Source of the DNA: Bacillota bacterium
GTDB lineage: Bacteria; Bacillota_C; Negativicutes; Sporomusales; Sporomusaceae
Length of the DNA: 7,324 nucleotides
Direction: 5' to 3'
Assembly: GCA_023441125.1 (NCBI GenBank)
Contig: JAEZQV010000120.1
Location: 1 to 7,324 of the forward strand
Below, piece after piece: positions 1-4,770 of the stretch (positions are counted from its first letter, which is position 1; each line of letters opens with the position of its first letter). The position numbers and the translations under genes are program-made. The notes under the pieces were generated by a model that worked only from the letters and a program-made list of their open reading frames with translations, was not told the DNA's origin and did not search any database.

Positions 1-278
1 GTTTGGTGGGCGATAAACCGGCAAACCCCAAAGTGATAGTTGTCAAAGTCGGCTCACAGGAAGTGGGAATTATCGTCGATGAAATAACGGGGGCCTTATG
101 TCTGGCGGCTGCCGGCATTGAACCGTCAGCCCGGGGCTGCAGTTGTCTGGGGTCTTGCGTCAGGGGCGTCGGGGAAGTAGGCAATCGGCCAATCATTCTT
201 TTGGATATTGAACGGCTTTTCTCCGCAGAGGAATTGGCGTCATTTAAGCGGTTGGAAGAGCTGCTTGGGTTTTCCTGA
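1..278 (+). CDS. CheW-domain protein, 3' end (5' truncated)
   Basis: The reading frame is open from the window edge to TGA at 276-278; the first codons belong to a longer gene, since there is no convincing start or ribosome binding site. The 91 visible residues look like the second half of a CheW fold: a strand pair with IIVDEI (residues 23-28), then a closing GNRPIILLDIERLF segment (60-73) that matches the usual terminal strand and LLD motif. CheW proteins bridge chemoreceptors and the kinase CheA at the cytoplasmic face of the membrane. A short charged helix follows the domain. Odd feature: the loop between the two strands carries C46, C48 and C52, plus C33 before it, which is not typical of CheW. 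It could be a stand-alone CheW, a CheV, or the end of a CheA; the lack of any following domain excludes a CheV receiver downstream of it. Family assignment is firm, subtype is not. Confidence 0.8.
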   Translation, partial: LVGDKPANPKVIVVKVGSQEVGIIVDEITGALCLAAAGIEPSARGCSCLGSCVRGVGEVGNRPIILLDIERLFSAEELASFKRLEELLGFS

Positions 279-314
279 AAAATATACAAAAGGCAAGTTC
301 CCCGGAACCTGCCT
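279..314 (-). terminator. Likely intrinsic terminator, minus strand
   Basis: An inverted repeat pairs 291-300 with 305-314 (10 positions, one A-C mismatch) around the loop CCCG. Read on the minus strand, the right edge is followed by TTTTGTATATTTTT (290 down to 279), a good U-rich tract. On the plus strand the hairpin is followed by CCTACAG, so it is a poor terminator for the CheW gene that ends at 278. It is best explained as the end of a minus-strand transcript that includes the 479-613 gene. Confidence 0.5.
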
Positions 315-473
315 CCTACAGTGCACCTTTAAACTGTCGTGCCAGTTGTCAGTAGATAAGAACGGGAGCCCCATTTTTTTCTTTTAACAATATTTTAATA
401 TTATGCTAACAACAGCGTTGTATTTTTGCGGTATTATGAAGATACCTTTTTTACATAGAAACCCTCTTTCTAA

Positions 474-505
474 GCTGCTTACCGATGTAAGCGGCATTTT
501 TCTTT
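474..505 (+). terminator. Intrinsic terminator, plus strand
   Basis: GCTGCTTAC (474-482) pairs with GTAAGCGGC (487-495), nine pairs with one G-U, loop CGAT, followed by ATTTTTCTTT on the plus strand. It is the first convincing plus-strand terminator after the CheW-family gene ending at 278, so that transcript may have a roughly 200-base 3' UTR. The hairpin overlaps the last codons and stop of the minus-strand gene 479-613, giving convergent overlapping transcripts. Confidence 0.6.
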
Positions 506-613
506 GTCATAGCTTCTGTCGGCAGCGACGAGGCCTATCAGCCAGATCAGCAGCACCGTGCCAACCGGCGCGGCCAGTAAGGCGCCTACGGCCAGCAGGA
601 TGTCCCATACCAT
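479..613 (-). CDS. Small membrane protein, 44 aa, hypothetical
   Basis: The frame is open further upstream, but the start chosen is ATG at 613-611. It is preceded by GGGGG (624-620) six bases away, and the protein is then almost entirely one coherent unit. Residues 4-31 are strongly hydrophobic (ILLAVGALLAAPVG then TVLLIWLIGLVAA), enough for one long or two short membrane segments around a Pro-Val-Gly turn. The C-terminus is charged (DRSYDKEKCRLHR), so that end should face the cytoplasm. The longer 88-residue reading from ATG at 745 lacks a ribosome binding site and runs through several hairpins, so it is unlikely. No family is recognised. The gene lies alone, convergent with the CheW-family gene to its left and divergent from the 64-aa gene to its right. 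A chance open frame cannot be fully excluded. Confidence 0.5.
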   Translation of the reverse strand: MVWDILLAVGALLAAPVGTVLLIWLIGLVAADRSYDKEKCRLHR

Positions 614-619
614 AACAAT

Positions 620-653
620 CCCCCGGTACAGCTTATGCGAAGCGACACCCGGG
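620..653 (-). promoter_or_regulatory. Hairpin that could mask the ribosome binding site of the 44-aa gene
   Basis: On the minus strand CCCGG (653-649) can pair with CCGGG (626-622), enclosing a second small stem, GCTT (643-640) with AAGC (634-631). The 3' arm covers three of the five Gs of the ribosome binding site at 624-620. This arrangement could limit translation of the 44-aa protein. It is inferred by eye, and the outer stem is only five pairs. Confidence 0.3.
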
Positions 654-663
654 CAGAACAGAA

Positions 664-688
664 AAGACGCCTGGCAGCCAGGCATCTT
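664..688 (-). terminator. Terminator-like hairpin in the leader of the 44-aa gene
   Basis: AAGA-n-GCCTGGC (664-675) pairs with GCCAGGC-n-TCTT (677-688): 11 pairs with one C-A mismatch and a very tight loop. On the minus strand it is followed by TTCTGTTCT, a fairly U-rich tract. No minus-strand gene lies upstream of it, so if it acts as a terminator it would be an attenuator about 50 bases before the 44-aa start codon. A further perfect six-pair stem, GGCTGC (708-713) with GCAGCC (720-725), lies just upstream, and a TATAAA -10-like box sits at 707-702 on the minus strand. Plus-strand function is less likely. Confidence 0.35.
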
Positions 689-789
689 CCTGGATTTCTC
701 ATTTATAGGCTGCTTATCGGCAGCCATTAATTTAAAGGGAATCATTCGCTGGCGATGAACTATATATTAAAGGGAAGTGGGGTGCTTGC

Positions 790-984
790 GTGTCGATGGC
801 TAGTGCAGAAGCTTTGCAAAAATGGCTTAGCAATGACCGAAAAGAAGCGGTGATCGTATTATCAGGAGATTACTGGCTTGTTCATATGCAGACCAAGGAA
901 AGCAAACTTCTTGGCAAATCCTCCGAGGAAGCAAAGAAGAGCCTGGCAGCGCTGAATAAAAGCAGTGAGTTTCCGGATTTTTAG
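790..984 (+). CDS. Hypothetical protein, 64 aa
   Basis: GTG start at 790-792 is preceded by GGGAAGTGGGG (772-782) at a normal distance of seven bases; the internal ATG at 796 would be too far from it. The protein is small and soluble with no signal peptide, membrane segment or cysteines. The first half (EALQKWLSNDRKEAVIVLSG) looks like a helix running into a strand, followed by a short strand WLVHMQ and a lysine/glutamate-rich helix (residues 36-57) before the acidic tail FPDF. Composition and codon use look like a real gene. I do not recognise the family. It is monocistronic as far as can be seen, divergent from the 44-aa gene, with no clear terminator directly after the stop. Confidence 0.65.
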   Translation: MSMASAEALQKWLSNDRKEAVIVLSGDYWLVHMQTKESKLLGKSSEEAKKSLAALNKSSEFPDF

Positions 985-1034
985 CATGATGGCAAAGTGA
1001 TACTTCTTTCGGACGATTCGTTACATAGTCTATT

Positions 1035-1068
1035 CCCCAGTTCGATGCGCTACTGCCGCCAACTGGGG
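1035..1068. repeat. Inverted repeat, 8-bp perfect arms
   Basis: CCCCAGTT (1035-1042) and AACTGGGG (1061-1068) are perfect inverted arms around an 18-base GC-rich loop. It lies between the stop of the plus-strand 64-aa gene and the stop of the minus-strand 54-aa gene, the normal place for a shared terminator. The following sequence on the plus strand (TGTGTTTCAG) and on the minus strand (AATAGAC) is not a good U tract, so efficient intrinsic termination is doubtful. Confidence 0.4.
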
Positions 1069-1120
1069 TGTGTTTCAGTCTGACATTTTCGCTTGCTACT
1101 TGACTCGTAGCTTTGGACAG

Positions 1121-1285
1121 CTACACTTTCATATCTATCTGAGCATTCCGCTGGAGCTCCTTGTCCAGTAAATTTTTAAATGAAGCTGCCGTCTTCTTCT
1201 TAGCCACAGGAGTCTCGGTCAGATACTTATCTTTCACATACGCTTTTTGACTGGCAAATACCGGTGCCACCCTGGTTACAATCAA
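1121..1285 (-). CDS. Small conserved-looking protein, 54 aa, TTG start
   Basis: Read on the minus strand, AAGGTGA is followed six bases later by TTG (1285-1283), which opens 54 codons to TAG at 1123-1121. An in-frame TAA lies a little upstream, so the start cannot be far away; a GTG at 1294 in the same frame overlaps the ribosome binding site. The protein begins MIVTRVAPVFASQ, has a lysine-rich middle (VKDKYLTETPVAKKKT) and ends in an amphipathic helix, ASFKNLLDKELQRNAQI. It has no cysteine or membrane span. The helix F..LLDKELQ with a disordered proline-containing N-terminus recalls small flagellar-operon proteins of Firmicutes, but this is only a resemblance. The only -10-like box upstream is GATAAT on the minus strand (1326-1321). 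Quality of ribosome binding site and composition argue for a real gene. Confidence 0.6.
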   Translation of the reverse strand: MIVTRVAPVFASQKAYVKDKYLTETPVAKKKTAASFKNLLDKELQRNAQIDMKV

Positions 1286-1393
1286 AACAATCACCTTCCA
1301 TATTTTTACAATGAACTTCGATTATCTGGTAAAAAATACCTCTTAATAAATCCGGTTTTGCCCAAAACATTTTGTGTCATTTTTCAGCACGAG

Positions 1394-1428
1394 AAAACCG
1401 CCGGTCGCATAAAATGCCGGCGGTTTTT
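1394..1428 (+). terminator. Strong intrinsic terminator
   Basis: AAAACCGCCGG (1394-1404) pairs perfectly with CCGGCGGTTTT (1417-1427) around a 12-base loop, and the plus strand continues with T at 1428. The T-run is TTTTT on the plus strand; on the minus strand it is TTTTCTC, so it may also work in reverse. It sits between the divergent 54-aa gene (minus) and the UPF0756 gene (plus), with no coding gene directly upstream on either strand. It may end a long transcript from the 64-aa gene, or act in the leader of a neighbour. Confidence 0.75.
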
Positions 1429-1486
1429 ACATTTCAGCAAGCCTGTATATTTTCTTACAGGAAAAAACTACATTCCATTCCCAATC

Positions 1487-1513
1487 ATGACAGTCTTGCA
1501 TAATTAATATAAG
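1487..1513 (+). promoter_or_regulatory. Possible promoter of the UPF0756 gene
   Basis: ATGACA (1487-1492) and TATAAG (1508-1513) each match the sigma-A hexamers at five of six positions, but the spacer is 15 bases, shorter than ideal. The box lies about 30 bases before the GTG start of the UPF0756 gene. A six-pair inverted repeat, CCTGTA (1442-1447) with TACAGG (1456-1461), lies just upstream and could be an operator or a chance hairpin. Confidence 0.3.
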
Positions 1514-1541
1514 CGATTGATTTTATTGGGGAGGTGGCAGT

Positions 1542-1997
1542 GTGTCCCTTGTTAACTTACCACTATTAGTTGTGCTGGTGCTGTCGGTATTGGGGAATAA
1601 TCAGTCCGTGGCTGTGGCTAGCGGCTTCCTGCTGCTTGTTAAGCTGCTTGGCCTTAATGCCTGGTTTCCCATATTGGAAAGCAAAGGTATGAGCGCCGGT
1701 ATTACCATCCTGACGATTGCCATTCTGACTCCGTTGGCAACGGGGAAAATTTCTCTGGAAAACATAATGCATGCTTTTAAATCACCGATTGGGGTACTGG
1801 CCCTTTGTGCCGGCGTTTTTGTCGCCTGGACGGCAGGACACGGCCTGTTGTTTATCAATGCGTCGCCGGAAATGGTAACCGCCCTGGTTATGGGTACGGT
1901 TGTCGGCGTGTGCTTTTTACATGGCGTCGCTATCGGGCCGCTCATAGCCGGTGGTCTGGTATCCCTCGTGCTGTCCTGTTTAAATATTTTTAAATAA
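1542..1997 (+). CDS. UPF0756 (DUF441, YtwI/YeaL-type) integral membrane protein
   Basis: GTG start at 1542 follows a strong GGGGAGGTGG ribosome binding site (core 1530-1534, seven-base spacing). At 151 residues it has the normal full length of the family. Hydrophobic segments lie near residues 4-19, 23-39, 51-68, 82-99 and 111-148, so it is a small polytopic inner-membrane protein. Family landmarks I recall from B. subtilis YtwI are visible: NNQS (19-22), LLLVKLLGL (30-38), ESKGM (46-50), TIAILTPLATGKI (58-70) and HGVAIGPLIAGG (127-138). The molecular function of UPF0756 is not known. It has its own promoter region, is divergent from the 54-aa gene, and is separated from the chemosensory operon by a 282-base intergenic region, so a functional link with chemosensing is not implied. 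No terminator follows directly. Confidence 0.9.
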   Translation: MSLVNLPLLVVLVLSVLGNNQSVAVASGFLLLVKLLGLNAWFPILESKGMSAGITILTIAILTPLATGKISLENIMHAFKSPIGVLALCAGVFVAWTAGHGLLFINASPEMVTALVMGTVVGVCFLHGVAIGPLIAGGLVSLVLSCLNIFK

Positions 1998-2016
1998 ACA
2001 GTCTTTTGTTTTGGTC

Positions 2017-2044
2017 TTGAAATGCCAGATTTTTATGCTATGAT
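2017..2044 (+). promoter_or_regulatory. Sigma-A type promoter with extended -10 (P1)
   Basis: TTGAAA (2017-2022), 16-base spacer, TATGAT (2039-2044), with TG one base before the -10 (ATGCTATGAT). Both hexamers are close to consensus and the extended -10 compensates for the short spacer. Transcription would start near 2051 and run through the palindrome at 2053 and the structured element at 2101 before reaching cheW at 2280, a leader of about 230 bases. Confidence 0.6.
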
Positions 2045-2052
2045 AAAATTAA

Positions 2053-2073
2053 ATGTTAAGTAATAATTAACAT
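2053..2073. repeat. 21-bp AT-rich palindrome at the P1 start site, operator candidate
   Basis: ATGTTAA (2053-2059) and TTAACAT (2067-2073) are perfect inverted arms separated by seven bases. The arms lie one helical turn and a half apart centre to centre and sit right at the expected transcription start of P1, a position where a dimeric repressor would block initiation. The RNA hairpin it could form is weak and AT-only, so a DNA-level site is the better reading. Confidence 0.45.
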
Positions 2074-2098
2074 CTTATATTGCTTATATTCAAAAACA

Positions 2099-2159
2099 GG
2101 TAACGCAGACTTAGCTTCAAAGGGGGGTTAAGCCCAACAGTGACTGAGTCTGCGTTATT
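2099..2159 (+). ncRNA. Structured leader element, class unknown
   Basis: TAACGCAGACT (2101-2111) pairs perfectly with AGTCTGCGTTA (2147-2157), an 11-bp closing stem. The enclosed 35 bases contain a run of six G (2122-2127), a nearby GCCC (2132-2135) that can pair with part of it, GCTT (2114-2117) that can pair alternatively with AAGC (2130-2133), and CAG-TGA-CTG (2138-2146) that can form a mini-stem. These competing pairings inside a stable stem look like a compact multibranch or pseudoknotted RNA. No good U tract follows on either strand. I compared it by memory with common riboswitch cores (cyclic di-GMP, preQ1, fluoride, guanidine) and see no match. It could instead be a weak terminator for the UPF0756 gene. 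Confidence 0.45.
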
Positions 2160-2210
2160 ACTGTATATTTATGAAAATTTTTCAATCAGGCTTAGCATGA
2201 AAAGCTCTGG

Positions 2211-2237
2211 TAAAATAAAACGCCGCCATGCTATAGT
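2211..2237 (+). promoter_or_regulatory. Possible second promoter (P2) before cheW
   Basis: ATGCTATAGT (2228-2237) is an extended -10 (TGC-TATAGT) nearly identical to that of P1 (ATGCTATGAT). There is no good sigma-A -35. TAAA at 2211-2214 lies 15 bases before GC at 2230-2231, the spacing of flagellar/chemotaxis sigma-D promoters, but the rest of the -10 (consensus GCCGATAA) does not match. A 7-bp inverted repeat, TAGCATG (2193-2199) with CATGCTA (2227-2233), overlaps the -10. Start would be near 2244, giving a short cheW leader. Confidence 0.4.
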
Positions 2238-2279
2238 ATAGACAAATACAGCGGTTATAGGGAGGAGCGCTAAACAGGG

Positions 2280-2795
2280 GTGGAAGGATTAACAAAAAGC
2301 GACATGATTCTTACGCAGCTAAACAGCAGCAATCTTGCCGAGAGAATAGTGGAAATTGATGAAGCAGTGATTCATGTATTGATTTTTCAGATCGGGGAGT
2401 ATTTGTTCGCTTTTCATGGCAGCCAGGCCAAGGAAATATTGCCCTTTTCGGAAGTAACCTGGATTCCCGGCGCAACAGCTCTTATTCCCGGGGTGATGAA
2501 TGTACGCGGCGATGTGGTGGCCGTGCTGGATTTGCGGCAGATACTTGGCATTTATGAACCCGGGCAGGGTCCGGCCGCAGGTTTTTGTGTCATAATCCGG
2601 CAGGGGGACGGACGCAGCGGCATTCTGGTGGATAATATCGTGGATGTTATAGCGCTGCCGGTTTCCTCCAAGGGAGAATTGCTGCCAACGCTGGAGGAAC
2701 GTTTCCGGCGCTTTGCGTCAAGTCAGCTGGAATATGATCATAAAATGGTGACCGTTTTGGATGCGGCTTTGATTTTAGAAAAGGTAAAGTCGTAG
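2280..2795 (+). CDS. cheW: CheW-family chemosensory coupling protein
   Basis: The 171-residue protein is a single full CheW domain with a 30-residue N-terminal extension. Visible motifs in order: VLIFQIGEYLFAF (33-45), EILPFSEVTWIPG (52-64), the core NVRGDVVAVLDLRQILG (74-90), GRSGILVDNIVDVIALP (111-127) and the closing YDHKMVTVLDAALIL (152-166). CheW links the receptor tip to the CheA P5 domain in the cytoplasmic array. GTG at 2280 is the only upstream start, since an in-frame TAA lies at 2271-2273. Its ribosome binding site GGAGGAG (2261-2267) is 12 bases away, rather long, so translation may be modest, or ATG at 2304 may be used. It is the first gene of the operon; the next gene follows after about 13 bases. 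Confidence 0.92.
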   Translation: MEGLTKSDMILTQLNSSNLAERIVEIDEAVIHVLIFQIGEYLFAFHGSQAKEILPFSEVTWIPGATALIPGVMNVRGDVVAVLDLRQILGIYEPGQGPAAGFCVIIRQGDGRSGILVDNIVDVIALPVSSKGELLPTLEERFRRFASSQLEYDHKMVTVLDAALILEKVKS

Positions 2796-2808
2796 CGAGG
2801 GAATGAAA

Positions 2809-3216
2809 GTGAAACTGAATGAAATCCAGGTATTGCTGCTTGCGGCAGGTAACAGCCGTTATGGTATCGATATTGATCAGATTGCCTGTCTAATAAACGG
2901 TGGCGCCTGCGGCCCGTCAGTACCGTTTGCACAATTAGTAGGGGCTAGTGCCTTAGCTGAGTCCCCTACCAAGCAGCTGATTATCAAGCAGGTTTTACAA
3001 CTGCCAATAGTAATCAATGAGCCGGACGAGGTGGTAACGGTTCCGGTACAGGCTATTCGCAGCCTGCCTGATGTATTGCTGGCAGCGGCCGGCAGCAAAG
3101 GCGTCTGGGGCTTTTGGCCGCAAGGCCGGCACAGGCCGATTATTTTGCTTGATTTTTATAAAAATAAGCTGTTTATGCAACTCGCAAGCGGCGCTGCTAA
3201 GCAGGGGTCGTGTTAG
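2809..3216 (+). CDS. Reduced CheW-like protein
   Basis: Starts are possible at ATG 2803 or GTG 2809 in the same frame. GAGGG (2797-2801) is one base from the ATG but seven from the GTG, so GTG is preferred. The protein is 135-137 residues. It begins like a CheW strand (VLLLAAGNSRYGIDIDQI) and ends like one (GRHRPIILLDFYKN, residues 109-121, numbering from ATG), sharing RPIILLD with the CheW-family protein at the left window edge. The middle is different: the NVRG-x-VVPVVDLR core is missing and is replaced by LPIVINEPDEVVTVPVQAIRSLPD (67-90). The EPDEVV-x-VPV-x-AI-x-x-LPD pattern resembles the second half of CheW domains. It is probably a divergent coupling or array-modulating protein rather than a kinase coupler of the usual kind. 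It lies between cheW and the receptor in the same operon. Function is inferred. Confidence 0.7.
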   Translation: MKLNEIQVLLLAAGNSRYGIDIDQIACLINGGACGPSVPFAQLVGASALAESPTKQLIIKQVLQLPIVINEPDEVVTVPVQAIRSLPDVLLAAAGSKGVWGFWPQGRHRPIILLDFYKNKLFMQLASGAAKQGSC

Positions 3217-3232
3217 ATAAGGGGGGAATATA

Positions 3233-4762
3233 ATGAAAAGTAGTCTTAAGGTGAAAATAATTGGTCTTATGGCACTTTTTATGTGTTGTTTGGTGGCCGT
3301 ATTGTCCTATATATCCGTATCCGCTACGCTGCAGCGGGGCGAGGTGCGGCTGCGTGAATACCAGGAAATGCTTTACAAACAGAAAACCGACAATATGAAA
3401 AATCTTGTTGAATCCATTGCCAGCGCCGCTATGATCATGCCGGAGGAAGAGGCCAAACAATTTGTGCGCAATGCCCGCTATGGTGTGGACGGCTATTTTC
3501 TGGTCATCAATACCAATGGCAATATGGCGGTGCATATTGATCAGTCTCTGGAAGGACAAGCCTTAGCCAATATACGGGACGCCGGCAATAATGTCTTCTG
3601 GCCGAAACTGCTCGAACAATGCAAGGACAAAGGCGAAGGCACCGTACAATATATGTGGGTCAAACCGGGGTCCACGAAGGCCGAGTCCAAGCTGTCTTAC
3701 GGCAAGGCCATCGGCAAATGGAACTGGATTGTAGTAACCGGTGTATATCTTGATGATGTGGAGGCAGCCGTTGCCCGGGAAGATAGCCTTATTCATCAGG
3801 AAATATGGAATACCGTTCAGCGCTATCTGCTGATAGCCGCTATCGCGCTTGTTCTCATTATCGGCGTTGCCGGTTACTTTATTAACCGCTACATAACGCA
3901 GCCGCTGGCCAATGTAATCACGAAAGTGAATGCCTATGCGGCCGACATCGATGAGACGGTAACCAATCAGGCCAGCTTTTCGCTGGAGCTTTCCTCGTCG
4001 GTAAGCGAAATTTCGGCTACTATGGAGGAGTTTTCCTCCTCGGCGATTTTAATTACCAATCATAGTCAGGGGGTGGCCGACAGTGCCGCCCAGACTTTGC
4101 AGCGAACCCGGCAAGGGGTGGCCGAAGTGGAAGCCCTTATGGAAAAAATGAAAGAAATCTATAGCGATAATCAGGTAAATATTCAGGAGATTGTTGCTTT
4201 AGGGCACAAGTCCAAAGAAGTTAACAAAATTATGGAGTTTATTAATAATATTGCCAACCAGACCCGGCTGATCGCTTTCAATGCGGCGTTAGAGGCCGCC
4301 AGCGCCGGTGAAGCAGGTAAACGCTTTGGCGTGGTGGCCCTGGAGATCAGGCGGCTGGCCGACAGTGTTATGGAATCGACCAAAGAGATTGAAACTAAAA
4401 TCAACGAGATTGTGGCGGCTGTCAGCCGGCAGGTAGTGGCTTCCGAAAAAAACACCAAGGGTATTGAAGAGGGCATGGCCTATTCGGAGCGTACAGTGGC
4501 TATCATTTATGACATTGAGAATGCCGCCGATCAAACAACCGACGCTGTCGGTCAAATCGTTCTTTCCATTCAGCAGCAGCAAACGGCCGGCGAGCAGGTA
4601 CTGACGGCACTCAGACAGATTAAGCAGGGAACCAATGATAATACGGCCATGATCCAGCAAACAAAAGTGATAAGTAAAGAGATGGCTAAACTGGCTGAGG
4701 AACTGGAGGCTGTGGTCGACAAGGAGAATAAGGCGGCTAAGGCTGACAGGACCGGCGGTTAG
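3233..4762 (+). CDS. Methyl-accepting chemotaxis protein, single Cache sensor, no clear HAMP
   Basis: AAGGGGGG (3219-3226) lies six bases before ATG 3233. The 509 residues comprise a membrane anchor (about 8-30), an extracytoplasmic single Cache type-2 domain (about 35-185, with GYFLVINTNGN at 87-97, KLSYGKAI and the WIVVTGVYLDDV end at 165-176), a second membrane segment (about 198-217) and a long cytoplasmic coiled coil. After the second span there is ITQPL (221-225) but no HAMP DEIG segment. SATMEEFSSS (261-270) fits the receptor methylation consensus, a substrate for the neighbouring CheR and CheB. The hairpin tip (335-376) reads NQTRLIAFNAALEAASAGEAGKRFGVVALEIRRLAD: recognisable, but QTR replaces QTN and EAAS replaces EAAR of canonical receptors. 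The C-terminus ends DRTGG, without a CheR-tethering pentapeptide. Ligand is unknown; the family binds small organic acids among others. Confidence 0.93.
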   Translation: MKSSLKVKIIGLMALFMCCLVAVLSYISVSATLQRGEVRLREYQEMLYKQKTDNMKNLVESIASAAMIMPEEEAKQFVRNARYGVDGYFLVINTNGNMAVHIDQSLEGQALANIRDAGNNVFWPKLLEQCKDKGEGTVQYMWVKPGSTKAESKLSYGKAIGKWNWIVVTGVYLDDVEAAVAREDSLIHQEIWNTVQRYLLIAAIALVLIIGVAGYFINRYITQPLANVITKVNAYAADIDETVTNQASFSLELSSSVSEISATMEEFSSSAILITNHSQGVADSAAQTLQRTRQGVAEVEALMEKMKEIYSDNQVNIQEIVALGHKSKEVNKIMEFINNIANQTRLIAFNAALEAASAGEAGKRFGVVALEIRRLADSVMESTKEIETKINEIVAAVSRQVVASEKNTKGIEEGMAYSERTVAIIYDIENAADQTTDAVGQIVLSIQQQQTAGEQVLTALRQIKQGTNDNTAMIQQTKVISKEMAKLAEELEAVVDKENKAAKADRTGG

Positions 4763-4770
4763 GCGGGACG

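Noticed and set aside
403..615. 70-residue plus-strand open frame
   Set aside because: No ribosome binding site before ATG 403, runs through a terminator hairpin with T tract at 474-505, and the second half is Arg/Pro/Ala-rich antisense of the 44-aa gene.
712..719. Sigma-D promoter on the minus strand (GCCGATAA is an exact -10 match)
   Set aside because: No TAAA lies at the required distance upstream, and the box is part of a perfect hairpin GGCTGC/GCAGCC that explains it better.
1247..1507. 86-residue plus-strand open frame
   Set aside because: It begins antisense to the 54-aa gene, crosses the strong terminator at 1394-1428 and has no ribosome binding site; composition is not protein-like.
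1601..1945. 114-residue minus-strand open frame inside the UPF0756 gene
   Set aside because: It is the antisense shadow of a recognised membrane protein family gene.
2099..2159. Integron attC site
   Set aside because: The palindromic ends superficially suggest attC, but the RYYYAAC and GTTRRRY core boxes are absent.
4289..4660. Long minus-strand frames inside the receptor, cheB and cheR genes
   Set aside because: All are antisense or shifted shadows of genes with clear family motifs; none has its own ribosome binding site that I can see.
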